This document shows, in pieces, positions 1-5,520 of a DNA stretch of 5,520 bases. Under the pieces are notes generated by a model. The model saw only the letters and a list, made by a program, of their open reading frames with translations. It was not told where the DNA came from and searched no databases. The translations under genes were made by a program, and so were the position numbers. The stretch is from CAYMZB01 sp964394845 (lineage in GTDB: Bacteria; Patescibacteriota; Microgenomatia; Daviesbacterales; UBA10151): NCBI GenBank assembly GCA_964394845.1, contig CAYMZB010000074.1:1-5520 (forward strand), in the 5' to 3' direction. Positions within the stretch are counted from its first letter, which is position 1; every line of letters starts with the position of its first letter.

Positions 1-14
1 AATCGGGAATCCAT
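1..14. repeat. Edge of a second dispersed intergenic repeat
   Basis: The opening bases AATCGGGAATCCAT look like the 3' half of another common short intergenic palindrome, of the type CCCGA...TCGGGAATCCA. The other half would lie left of the window. Between it and the next element (15-31) there is only AT-rich filler, and 59-111 contains nothing I recognise. Confidence 0.3.
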
Positions 15-31
15 AAATATTTTATTATATA

Positions 32-58
32 TGTCCTTCGACTTCGCTCAGGATGACA
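32..58. repeat. Dispersed intergenic repeat with TGTC...GACA ends
   Basis: This 27-base element begins TGTCCTTCGACTTCG and ends CTCAGGATGACA, with imperfect inverted ends (TGTC/GACA plus CCT/AGG). I recognise this sequence (reverse strand TGTCATCCTGAGCGAAG...) as a short motif that recurs between genes in many unrelated bacterial genome assemblies. Its function is not established. It lies downstream of the response regulator gene and may form a weak hairpin in its transcript. Confidence 0.5.
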
Positions 59-111
59 CTTCGTGTTAATTGTAATAGATCAGAAAGGGATTGTAAAATA
101 TTTTGATATGC

Positions 112-546
112 TTAACTCGCTTGTTGTGATCCAGTTAATAATTCAGTTGCTTTTATTATCAAGACAGAAGGAAGAAATGGTTTTTGCAGTCGAACTACTT
201 GTAAACCCTGAAATGAAAATTCTTCAGCATCACTTTGCATATAATCTTCCATAGTCCCAGACATTATGATTGCTGACCCTTTATAACCACGTTTAACCAT
301 TGCTTTAATCAGTTCAATTCCCTGTCTTGGATTTGGCATACGAATGTCAGTTATTAATAAATCTAAACCAGGTAACTTGCCCACTGAACGAGTTTCGTAA
401 ACCAGTAAAGCCTCTTCAGGGCTGATAGCTTCAAGTATTATACAATTTAAGCGCGCTAAAGAATTTTGGACTAACCTACGCATTAGTTCTTCGTCATCCA
501 CGACTAAAATAGTTTTTTGAGGTTTATGTTCAATATCTTCATTCAT
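112..546 (-). CDS. Single-domain response regulator (receiver domain only)
   Basis: This 144-residue protein is one CheY-like receiver domain with no output domain. The acidic pair is Asp17-Asp18 in ILVVDDEE. The phosphoacceptor is Asp67 in LLITDIRMP. The switch Ser96 is in IIMSGT, and the conserved Lys122 in LQKPF is followed by Pro. All key residues are present, so it should be phosphorylatable by a histidine kinase or phosphotransfer protein. The sequence stops soon after the last helix, so it would act by protein-protein contact or as a phosphate relay rather than by binding DNA. No kinase gene is in the window. Receiver domains of this kind are common as orphans, and its partner cannot be named. 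ATG 544-546 is chosen because it gives a complete first strand and sits just behind a strong promoter. A second ATG four bases further in is out of frame. The gene is 36 bases downstream of the Fic gene, but its own promoter suggests separate transcription. Confidence 0.93.
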   Translation of the reverse strand: MNEDIEHKPQKTILVVDDEELMRRLVQNSLARLNCIILEAISPEEALLVYETRSVGKLPGLDLLITDIRMPNPRQGIELIKAMVKRGYKGSAIIMSGTMEDYMQSDAEEFSFQGLQVVRLQKPFLPSVLIIKATELLTGSQQAS

Positions 547-552
547 TCTGCT

Positions 553-581
553 ATTATAGGCCTTATAGTATCAGAAGTCAA
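553..581 (-). promoter_or_regulatory. Near-consensus sigma-70-type promoter of the response regulator gene
   Basis: On the minus strand a -35 TTGACT (576-581) is followed by exactly 17 bases and a perfect -10 TATAAT (553-558). The -35 starts two bases after the last base of the Fic stop codon. The -10 ends six bases before the regulator's ATG at 544-546, so transcription would start at or within a base or two of that ATG. The mRNA would be essentially leaderless, consistent with the absence of a Shine-Dalgarno sequence. The spacer carries an imperfect palindrome around AAGGCCT. Confidence 0.72.
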
Positions 582-582
582 G

Positions 583-1689
583 TTATTTTAAGACATAAGT
601 AGCTTTTTTGGTGCCACCGATTTTTTTGACCAGCCCTTTTTGTTTTAAGAATCTAAGCTCCCTTAAAACCGTATCATCAGAAAAATCAGGAAATATTTTC
701 CTAAATTCTTTATTCTGCAAACTTTTATGCCTATGCAGATACTCCATAATTAACATTTGTCTTTCGTTTAACATTACCTGCTCCCCTAATCTATCCTTAA
801 CCCTTGCATCAACAGAAATTCTTTGAACTTTTTCTTTAACCCTGTTTAATTCAATCGCCACTCCTTCTACAAAATACTCTAGCCAAGGAGATAAATCTCT
901 CTCATGTGTATCTAGTACGAGCTGGTTTGATACAGCTTGTAATGTTAAGTAATACTGCATCGGATTCTTGTCAAAATACTCTTCAAATGAAAAAAATTTT
1001 CTAATATCATAACCATCTAAAAACATAACAAGAGTGGCTACAGAACGGGCTACCCTGCCATTTCCATCAACAAACGGATGGATTCTGGCCAGTTCATAAT
1101 GAATAATTCCGGCTTTTAAAATTGGGTGTATTTGCTTAGATTCATCAAAGTTAATCCAATTAACTAAATCTTCAACTAAATAAGGCGCTTCAACAGCCGG
1201 AGGAGGCGTATAAGAAACTAGTCCTGTTTTCGTATTCCGGATTACTACCTGACGAACTCTAAATTTGCCGTTAGATTCCGGAGGCAATATCTTTTCTGTT
1301 ATTAACTTGTGAATTTCCAGAATCGTCTCAATTGTAAAATTATAACGGCCAGACGACCCTACGTTTCCGGAGGAAAGGGAAGCTCCGCTTATTTGTGTTT
1401 GTACTGCATCTATAAATTTTAAAACGTTTCTATAATTTATTACTTCCTGAACATCTCTATCGCGGGCCACAACTTCATGTCCTTCTAATACATCCTTAAC
1501 TTCTTCTTCAGAAAGAGAATTTCCTTCCAGATGAGTTCCATGATGAATTGTTCTTTCAACAGCTTCTTTTCTAAATTTTGCTTCCCAGGCAGGCACTAAA
1601 GGAGCATTCATTATTACTTCTTTTGCAGCCTCAACAATACCAATATCTTTTAAGATTTTATTGGTAATAGAAAACTTGGGAATGAACAT
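583..1689 (-). CDS. Fic-family protein (predicted AMP-transferase) with C-terminal winged helix
   Basis: Fic enzymes usually transfer AMP from ATP to a hydroxyl on a target protein. Residues 204-215 are HPFVDGNGRVAR, a complete catalytic motif HPFx(D/E)GNGRxxR with catalytic His204, the metal-binding position Asp208, and Arg212/Arg215 for phosphate contacts. An N-terminal inhibitory-type motif lies at 52-57 (THLEGN). Its Glu55 would block productive ATP binding, as in class II Fic proteins. The usual preceding Ser is replaced by Gly51, so the motif is slightly degenerate. A flap and strand region (about 155-181, TGLVSYTPPP) precedes the core. Residues about 307-368 look like a winged helix-turn-helix, as in Fic proteins thought to bind DNA or regulate transcription. 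A Ser/Gly-rich loop at about 100-115 looks like an insertion. An in-frame TGA five codons upstream (1699-1701) makes ATG 1687-1689 the furthest start; no ribosome binding site is visible. No antitoxin partner is adjacent, and the target is unknown. Confidence 0.93.
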   Translation of the reverse strand: MFIPKFSITNKILKDIGIVEAAKEVIMNAPLVPAWEAKFRKEAVERTIHHGTHLEGNSLSEEEVKDVLEGHEVVARDRDVQEVINYRNVLKFIDAVQTQISGASLSSGNVGSSGRYNFTIETILEIHKLITEKILPPESNGKFRVRQVVIRNTKTGLVSYTPPPAVEAPYLVEDLVNWINFDESKQIHPILKAGIIHYELARIHPFVDGNGRVARSVATLVMFLDGYDIRKFFSFEEYFDKNPMQYYLTLQAVSNQLVLDTHERDLSPWLEYFVEGVAIELNRVKEKVQRISVDARVKDRLGEQVMLNERQMLIMEYLHRHKSLQNKEFRKIFPDFSDDTVLRELRFLKQKGLVKKIGGTKKATYVLK

Positions 1690-1700
1690 GGTTTTAAATC

Positions 1701-1791
1701 AAAACTCAAAAGTTAAAGGTCAAAAGTACAAGTTAAAACTTTAAAAGTTTTGAATTGCAATTTTGCATTTTGCATTTTGACTTTTGAATTC
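1701..1791. repeat. Intergenic 7-base periodic repeat with inverted halves
   Basis: The spacer between carB and the Fic gene divides cleanly into thirteen consecutive imperfect heptads. The left half is A-rich on the plus strand (for example AAAAGTT, AAAGGTC, AAAAGTA). The right half is T-rich (TGCATTT twice, TGACTTT, TGAATTC) and roughly the reverse complement of the left. The centre at 1735-1751 is a perfect 7-bp inverted repeat, AAAACTT / AAGTTTT, with a 3-base loop. The whole could form a long, weak, AT-rich hairpin in RNA from either strand and might act as a transcription boundary after carB. It has no GC-rich stem followed by a U tract, so it is not called a terminator. Confidence 0.7.
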
Positions 1792-1833
1792 ATTCTCTCA
1801 TATTTCCCGCAAAAAATCTAATAGGGTGTAGTG

Positions 1834-4800
1834 TCAAGATACATATTCATCCCAACTTTTAATTTTCAAATCTTCCATTTTCTTAGAAGTTAGAGCTGAA
1901 ACTAATAGCTCTGCTGATTGTAAATTGGTTACTAAAGGTATTCCTAAATCTATACAATTACGTCTTATGGTAAATCCATCAGTTTCTGCGGTTCGTGAAT
2001 CTGGCTGACTGATAACTATTGCCAGATCAATAACCTCCTGTTTTAACAAATCTAAAATTGATGGATGCTTTTTTTCTGAAATTTTATAAACCCTGATACT
2101 TTTAATATTATGCCCAGTCAAAAACTTATGTGTATTTTCTGTGGCATATATTTTATAACCTAAAGAGAAAAAAGCCTTAGCAGACACCAGAAAATCCAGC
2201 TTGTTCTTCTCTCCCCCAATTGTTAAAAAGACTGATTTTTCAGGCATCTTAAAACCTGTTGCCAAAATTGCTTTAAGATAAGCTTCCTCTAAATCATCAC
2301 CAAAACAAGCCACTTCTCCTGTGCTGGACATTTCTACCCTAAGCCTTGGATCTGCGCCTTTGATCCTGCTAAAAGAAAATTGCGGGGCTTTGACTGCCAC
2401 ATAATCTAAATCCAAAGTTTTAAAATCGCCTGATAATGCTTCACCCAACATTACTTGGGTAGCCATTTTGACAAAATCTAAACCTGTTACTTTAGAGACA
2501 AAAGGAAATGACCTGGAAGCTCTTAAGTTTAATTCAATTACTAGAATTTTATTATCTTTAGCTAAAAATTGGATATTAAACGGACCGTTAATCTCTAATT
2601 CCTTTAAAATCATTTTAGTTGCTTCTTTAATTTGTCTGACTGTTTCTAAATATAATTTGTGCGGAGGCAAAACAATTGTTGCATCACCTGAATGAACACC
2701 GGCATTTTCAACATGTTCTGAAATTGCATAAATTAATAGTTTACCCAATTGCCCTACCCCATCTATTTCAATTTCTTTAGCGCCTTCCACAAATCTGGAG
2801 ATAACCACCGGATATTCTGATAAATCAGCTGCTTGTTTCAAATATTTTTTTAACTCCGGCGAAGAATAAGCTACATTCATCGCAGAGCCGGATAAAACAT
2901 ACGAAGGCCTGACTAAAACAGGATAACCAATTTGCCGTGAGAATTTTACAGCATCAGGCACATTTTTTAAAATTTGCCAGGCAGGTTGTCCAATGCCTAA
3001 TTTGTCAAGTAACCTGGAGAACTTATGACGATCCTCTGCCATGTCAATACTTAAAGGTGAGGTTCCCAGGATTTTATAACCAGCATTAAAACAACTCATG
3101 GCCAAGTTATTAGGAATTTGTCCGCCAAAACCTAAAATTAAACTCGCCGGACTTTCAATATCGTAAACGTCAGAAACCCTTTCAAAAGTTAGCTCTTCAA
3201 AATATAATTTATCTGCTATATCATAGTCTGTTGAAACTGTTTCCGGATTACAATTAATAATTATTGTTTCAATATCCTTATCTTGCAAAGTTTTAGCTGC
3301 GGTAACACTACACCAATCAAATTCAACTGAGGATCCAATTCTATAAGGACCAGATCCAAGTACTATGGCTTTTTCGCTTTCCCCTTTTCGCCCGCTTCGC
3401 CGCGAGGCGAGCTTTTCGCCCGCTTCACTCTCTTCTCCATGATATGTTAGATATAAATAATTAGTCTTTGCCGGATATTCGGCAGCTAAGGTGTCTATAT
3501 GTTTAACTTTTGGAATTATGCCATGCTTTTTCCTAAACTCCCTGATTTTATCTTCTGTAGTTTTAAAAGACCTGGCAAGCAATTTATCTGAAAAACCTAA
3601 TTTCTTTGCTTGTCTAATAATTTCTACCTCCAGCCTATTACCCATTGTCTGAAGCCTATTTTCAAACTTAACTATCTCCTCAATTTGATATAAAAACCAA
3701 GGATCAATTCCAGTTGCCTTATATATATGAGTAACTGATTCTTCTTTAGCAAATCTTTGGGCAATAACAAATAGTCTTTCAGTAGTGGGCAGCAGCTTTG
3801 TATCATCTACACTGTTGGACAACAAACCATCCTGGCCGGTTTCCAGCATTCTGACTGCTTTCTGTAAACTTTCCGGAAAACTTCTGCCAATTGCCATTAC
3901 TTCTCCCACGCTTTTCATCTCAGAGCCTATTTGTTCTTTTGCCCCCTTAAATTTTTGTAAATCCCATCTGGGAATTTTAACTACAATATAGTCTAGTGCT
4001 GGTTCAAAAAAAGCAGAGGTTGAATGGGTGACAGAATTTTTAAGTTCCGGAAGATTAAATCCCAAACCAATTTTGGCAGCAATGTATGCTAACGGATATC
4101 CGGTTGCCTTAGAAGCTAAGGCAGATGACCGGGATAATCTGGCATTAACTTCAATCACTCTGTAATCATTATTTTTTGGATTTAGGGCAAACTGGATATT
4201 GCACTCCCCTATAATCCCCAGATGTTCAATCACTTGCAAAGACAACTTGCGGAGAAAATGATACTGATAATTATTTAGAGTTTGAGAAGGTGCTACTACA
4301 ATGCTTTCTCCTGTATGAATACCTAAAGGATCCAGATTCTCCATATTACAGACAGTGATTTTATTACCATTACTATCTCTGACAATCTCATATTCAATTT
4401 CTTTCCAATGCTTTAGATATTCTTCAATAGCAACTTGTGGCGCTTGTTTTAAGGAAGATGCCACAAGCTTCACTAACTCTTCTTGACTGTTTACTACCCC
4501 AGACCCTAAACCTCCTAAGGAAAATCCAGATCTGACAAGCAAAGGATATCCAAGTCTTTGGCCAATTTTTAAAGCCTGCTCCAGGGTTTTTGCAAACCCG
4601 CCTGTTGGTACTTTAATATTAATGTTTGCCAAATTCTTGGCAAACAATTCCCTGTCTTCTGTTATCTCAATACTCCTGACAGGAGTACCCAAAATTTTCA
4701 CTCCATATTTTTTGAAAACTCCAGCTCTGTCTAAACTCAGTCCACAATTTAAAGCTGTTTGTCCTCCGAAACTCAAAAATATTCCATCGACCTTTTCTTT

Positions 4801-5019
4801 TTTAATTACTTGCTCTACAAAGTATGGGGTGACTGGTAAAAAGTAAATTTTATTTGCTAAATCTTTTGAGGTTTGGATAGTAGCAATATTAGGATTTATT
4901 AAAACTGTCTCAACGCCTTCTTCTTTTAAAGCTTTCAAGGCCTGAGAGCCAGAATAGTCAAATTCTCCTGCTTCGCCTATTTTTAAAGCTCCTGAACCCA
5001 ATACTAGTACTTTTTTCAT
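1834..5019 (-). CDS. carB: Carbamoyl-phosphate synthase large subunit, eukaryotic (CPS1/CAD)-like type
   Basis: CarB makes carbamoyl phosphate from bicarbonate, ammonia delivered by CarA, and two ATP, feeding pyrimidine and arginine synthesis. The 1061-residue protein is full length and has the duplicated architecture. The N half begins VLGSGALKIGEAGEFDYSGS and contains NMENLDPLGIHTGES, GECNIQFAL and EVNARLSRSSALASKATGYP. An oligomerisation and linker region runs over about 400-550. The C half starts with AIVLGSGPYRIGSSVEFDW (551-569) and contains NCNPETVSTDYD, RPSYVLSGSAMNV, AISEHVENAGVHSGD and ELNLRASRSFPFVSK. An MGS-like regulatory domain occupies about 927-1061. Many signatures (PYRIGSSVEFDWC, RASRSFPFVSK, GDATIVLPP, KIPRWDL) follow human CPS1/CAD rather than E. 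coli CarB. The Trp and Asn residues I recall as binding N-acetylglutamate in CPS1 are not evident in the MGS domain, so activation by that ligand is unlikely (inference). The ATG at 5017-5019 overlaps the carA stop and has an AAGGA upstream. Residues around 526-547 form an unusually long, Arg/Lys/Glu-rich linker encoded by a GC-rich repeat. Confidence 0.97.
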   Translation of the reverse strand: MKKVLVLGSGALKIGEAGEFDYSGSQALKALKEEGVETVLINPNIATIQTSKDLANKIYFLPVTPYFVEQVIKKEKVDGIFLSFGGQTALNCGLSLDRAGVFKKYGVKILGTPVRSIEITEDRELFAKNLANINIKVPTGGFAKTLEQALKIGQRLGYPLLVRSGFSLGGLGSGVVNSQEELVKLVASSLKQAPQVAIEEYLKHWKEIEYEIVRDSNGNKITVCNMENLDPLGIHTGESIVVAPSQTLNNYQYHFLRKLSLQVIEHLGIIGECNIQFALNPKNNDYRVIEVNARLSRSSALASKATGYPLAYIAAKIGLGFNLPELKNSVTHSTSAFFEPALDYIVVKIPRWDLQKFKGAKEQIGSEMKSVGEVMAIGRSFPESLQKAVRMLETGQDGLLSNSVDDTKLLPTTERLFVIAQRFAKEESVTHIYKATGIDPWFLYQIEEIVKFENRLQTMGNRLEVEIIRQAKKLGFSDKLLARSFKTTEDKIREFRKKHGIIPKVKHIDTLAAEYPAKTNYLYLTYHGEESEAGEKLASRRSGRKGESEKAIVLGSGPYRIGSSVEFDWCSVTAAKTLQDKDIETIIINCNPETVSTDYDIADKLYFEELTFERVSDVYDIESPASLILGFGGQIPNNLAMSCFNAGYKILGTSPLSIDMAEDRHKFSRLLDKLGIGQPAWQILKNVPDAVKFSRQIGYPVLVRPSYVLSGSAMNVAYSSPELKKYLKQAADLSEYPVVISRFVEGAKEIEIDGVGQLGKLLIYAISEHVENAGVHSGDATIVLPPHKLYLETVRQIKEATKMILKELEINGPFNIQFLAKDNKILVIELNLRASRSFPFVSKVTGLDFVKMATQVMLGEALSGDFKTLDLDYVAVKAPQFSFSRIKGADPRLRVEMSSTGEVACFGDDLEEAYLKAILATGFKMPEKSVFLTIGGEKNKLDFLVSAKAFFSLGYKIYATENTHKFLTGHNIKSIRVYKISEKKHPSILDLLKQEVIDLAIVISQPDSRTAETDGFTIRRNCIDLGIPLVTNLQSAELLVSALTSKKMEDLKIKSWDEYVS
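3384..3426. repeat. GC-rich palindromic repeat patch inserted in frame in carB
   Basis: The 15-mer CTTTTCGCCCGCTTC occurs twice as direct copies, at 3384-3398 and 3412-3426, with a 28-base period. Between them lies a hairpin with stem TCGCC/GGCGA and loop GCGA. About two thirds of the 43 bases are G or C, in a strongly AT-rich gene. Because 28 is not a multiple of three, the copies are read in different frames, giving EAGEK and then SGRK. They encode part of the linker between the two CarB halves, which is roughly ten residues longer here than the equivalent stretch of human CPS1 or E. coli CarB. This resembles small palindromic elements that insert into coding regions, such as the Rickettsia palindromic elements. 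The analogy is inferred. Confidence 0.6.
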
Positions 5020-5483
5020 TTTATCATCCTTAAAAATTCATCAAATAAATAGCCTGCGTCAGTTGGCCCCGGGCTTGCTTCAGGATGAAATTGCACTGCC
5101 ATAAAAGGCTTACTTTGGTGTCTAATGCCTTCATTAGTACCGTCATTTAAATTAACAAACCATTCCTGCCAACCTTTAGCTAAACTTTTCATATCTACGG
5201 CAAATCCATGATTTTGAGAAGTAATAATAGCCTTTTTATTAAATTGATCTAAAACCGGTTGATTTTGACCTCTATGGCCAAATTTTAACTTGTAAGTATT
5301 TCCTCCTGCAGCTAAGGCCAGGATCTGGCTCCCTAAACAAATTCCAAAAGTGGGAATATTTTTAGAAAGCATCTTCGCCACATTTTCGATAGTTTTTTTA
5401 GCTTGCTTTGGATCTCCCGGGCCATTGGTCACAAAAACTCCATCAAAATCAAAATCCGTTTTTAAAGGATTAATTGTGCAAAA
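5016..5483 (-). CDS. carA: Carbamoyl-phosphate synthase small subunit, C-terminal glutaminase part (5'-truncated)
   Basis: This is the class I glutamine amidotransferase half of CarA, which hydrolyses glutamine and passes ammonia to CarB in the cytoplasm. Visible motifs are DGVFVTNGPGDP near the beginning, the nucleophile elbow FGICLGSQ with the catalytic Cys, GHRGQNQPV, TSQNHGFAVD, and FHPEASPGPTD with the catalytic His and Glu. The Cys is retained, unlike in human CPS1, so glutamine-dependent activity is expected of an intact protein. It ends in a TGA that overlaps the carB ATG. The minus frame is open only back to a TAA at 5484-5486. The only usual start codon inside it is a GTG at 5430-5432, which lies within the conserved V-T-N-G-P-G motif and cannot be the true start. 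The roughly 230 N-terminal residues expected upstream are missing from this strand. Homology is secure from about 5456 leftward, while the codons at 5457-5483 may not belong to carA. The true start lies outside the window or has been lost to the rearrangement described at 5454-5480. Confidence 0.9.
   Translation of the reverse strand, partial: FCTINPLKTDFDFDGVFVTNGPGDPKQAKKTIENVAKMLSKNIPTFGICLGSQILALAAGGNTYKLKFGHRGQNQPVLDQFNKKAIITSQNHGFAVDMKSLAKGWQEWFVNLNDGTNEGIRHQSKPFMAVQFHPEASPGPTDAGYLFDEFLRMIK
5027..5031 (-). promoter_or_regulatory. Ribosome binding site of carB
   Basis: The minus strand reads AAGGA here, seven bases before the carB ATG at 5017-5019 and inside the last codons of carA. It supports the chosen carB start. 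Together with the ATGA overlap it suggests that carB translation is coupled to carA. Confidence 0.65.
5454..5480. other. carA: Inversion or chimera junction inside carA
   Basis: To the left, minus-strand codons give TDFDFDGVFVTNGPGDP (the glutaminase domain). To the right, plus-strand codons give GLIVQNYINHPSHFESQK (the N-domain). The switch lies in the AT-rich stretch around TTTAAAGGATTAATT at 5461-5475, where both readings remain open, so the exact breakpoint cannot be fixed. The geometry is what a simple inversion of about 350-400 bp inside carA would leave. A fold-back chimera at a contig end would look the same from inside this window. Confidence 0.6.
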
Positions 5484-5520
5484 TTATATTAATCACCCGT
5501 CGCATTTTGAAAGCCAGAAG
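5464..5520 (+). pseudogene. carA: Fragment of the CarA N-terminal domain on the opposite strand (inverted)
   Basis: The plus strand from 5464 to the edge reads KGLIVQNYINHPSHFESQK without a stop. This matches the CarA N-domain segment that typically reads G-[LI]-[VI]-V-x(5-6)-P-S-[HN]-[WF]-x-S-x-x-[TS]-L. In an ordinary carA that segment lies about 130 codons upstream of the NGPGDP motif and on the same strand. Here it abuts the glutaminase part and points the other way. None of the three minus-strand frames across this stretch gives recognisable CarA sequence. It is therefore read as an inverted piece of carA, not a new gene. Only 19 residues are visible, so the match rests on motif recognition rather than an alignment score. 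Confidence 0.68.

Noticed and set aside
63..254. Plus-strand open frames opposite the main genes (63-254, 608-826, 2468-2695, 3785-3991, 4622-4846)
   Set aside because: They lie wholly or mainly antisense to well-supported genes, have no recognisable domains or ribosome binding sites, and look like chance open frames.
583..1689. Fic/antitoxin toxin module
   Set aside because: No small antitoxin gene is adjacent, and the inhibitory-type motif is within the same protein, so a two-gene toxin-antitoxin call is not supported.
1690..1723. Promoter for the Fic gene (TTGACC at 1718-1723)
   Set aside because: At 17 or 18 bases downstream the hexamers are GATTTA or ATTTAA, poor matches to a -10. The TTGACC is also part of the heptad repeat, so the match is likely chance.
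1701..1791. CRISPR array or rho-independent terminator
   Set aside because: The units are 7 bases with no unique spacers, which rules out CRISPR. The stem is AT-only at its core with no clear U tract after a GC stem, so a terminator cannot be supported.
5016..5432. carA starting at the GTG at 5430-5432 as a complete short glutaminase gene
   Set aside because: The codon falls inside the conserved V-T-N-G-P-G motif, and conserved residues (DFDGVF) continue upstream, so this is a truncated gene and not a short one.
5478..5520. A one-base frameshift or sequencing error in carA (the AAAA run at 5480-5483) as the cause of the minus-strand stop at 5484
   Set aside because: Removing one base opens the minus frame to the window edge, but the resulting residues (such as LLAFKMRRVINII) do not resemble CarA at that position. 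The plus-strand reading of the same bases does.

Overview
The window is AT-rich bacterial DNA with four genes, all on the minus strand. Reading in gene direction (right to left) they are the 3' part of carA, complete carB, a Fic-family gene and a stand-alone response regulator. The compact layout, weak or absent ribosome binding sites, leaderless-looking promoter, heptad-periodic spacer and short dispersed repeats suggest a metagenome or single-cell assembled genome, possibly Patescibacteria/CPR. That placement is inference; no rRNA or other marker gene is present.

Right end (about 5016-5520): the glutaminase part of CarA reads cleanly on the minus strand back to about 5460 and then loses homology. 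From about 5464 to the window edge the PLUS strand encodes a different piece of CarA, the N-domain stretch around GLIVQNYINHPSHFESQK. In an intact gene that piece lies roughly 130 codons upstream on the same strand. carA is therefore either split by an internal inversion or joined by a fold-back/chimeric assembly. This is the most important observation in the window.

Middle (1834-5019): carB overlaps carA by four bases (ATGA) and encodes a full-length carbamoyl-phosphate synthase large subunit. Its sequence is strikingly like the eukaryotic CPS1/CAD type rather than the E. coli type. A GC-rich, repeat-containing patch sits in frame in the linker between its two halves. CarA would release ammonia from glutamine and CarB would use it with bicarbonate and two ATP to make carbamoyl phosphate for pyrimidine or arginine synthesis.

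Spacer 1690-1833: 91 bases of imperfect 7-base periodicity, A-rich on one side and T-rich on the other, able to form a weak long hairpin.

Left part: a Fic protein with a complete catalytic motif, an N-terminal inhibitory-type motif and a C-terminal winged helix (583-1689). It is followed by a receiver-only response regulator (112-546) with its own near-consensus promoter, placed so that the mRNA would be leaderless. The first 60 bases hold short dispersed repeats. No RNA gene, CRISPR array or transposase was seen.
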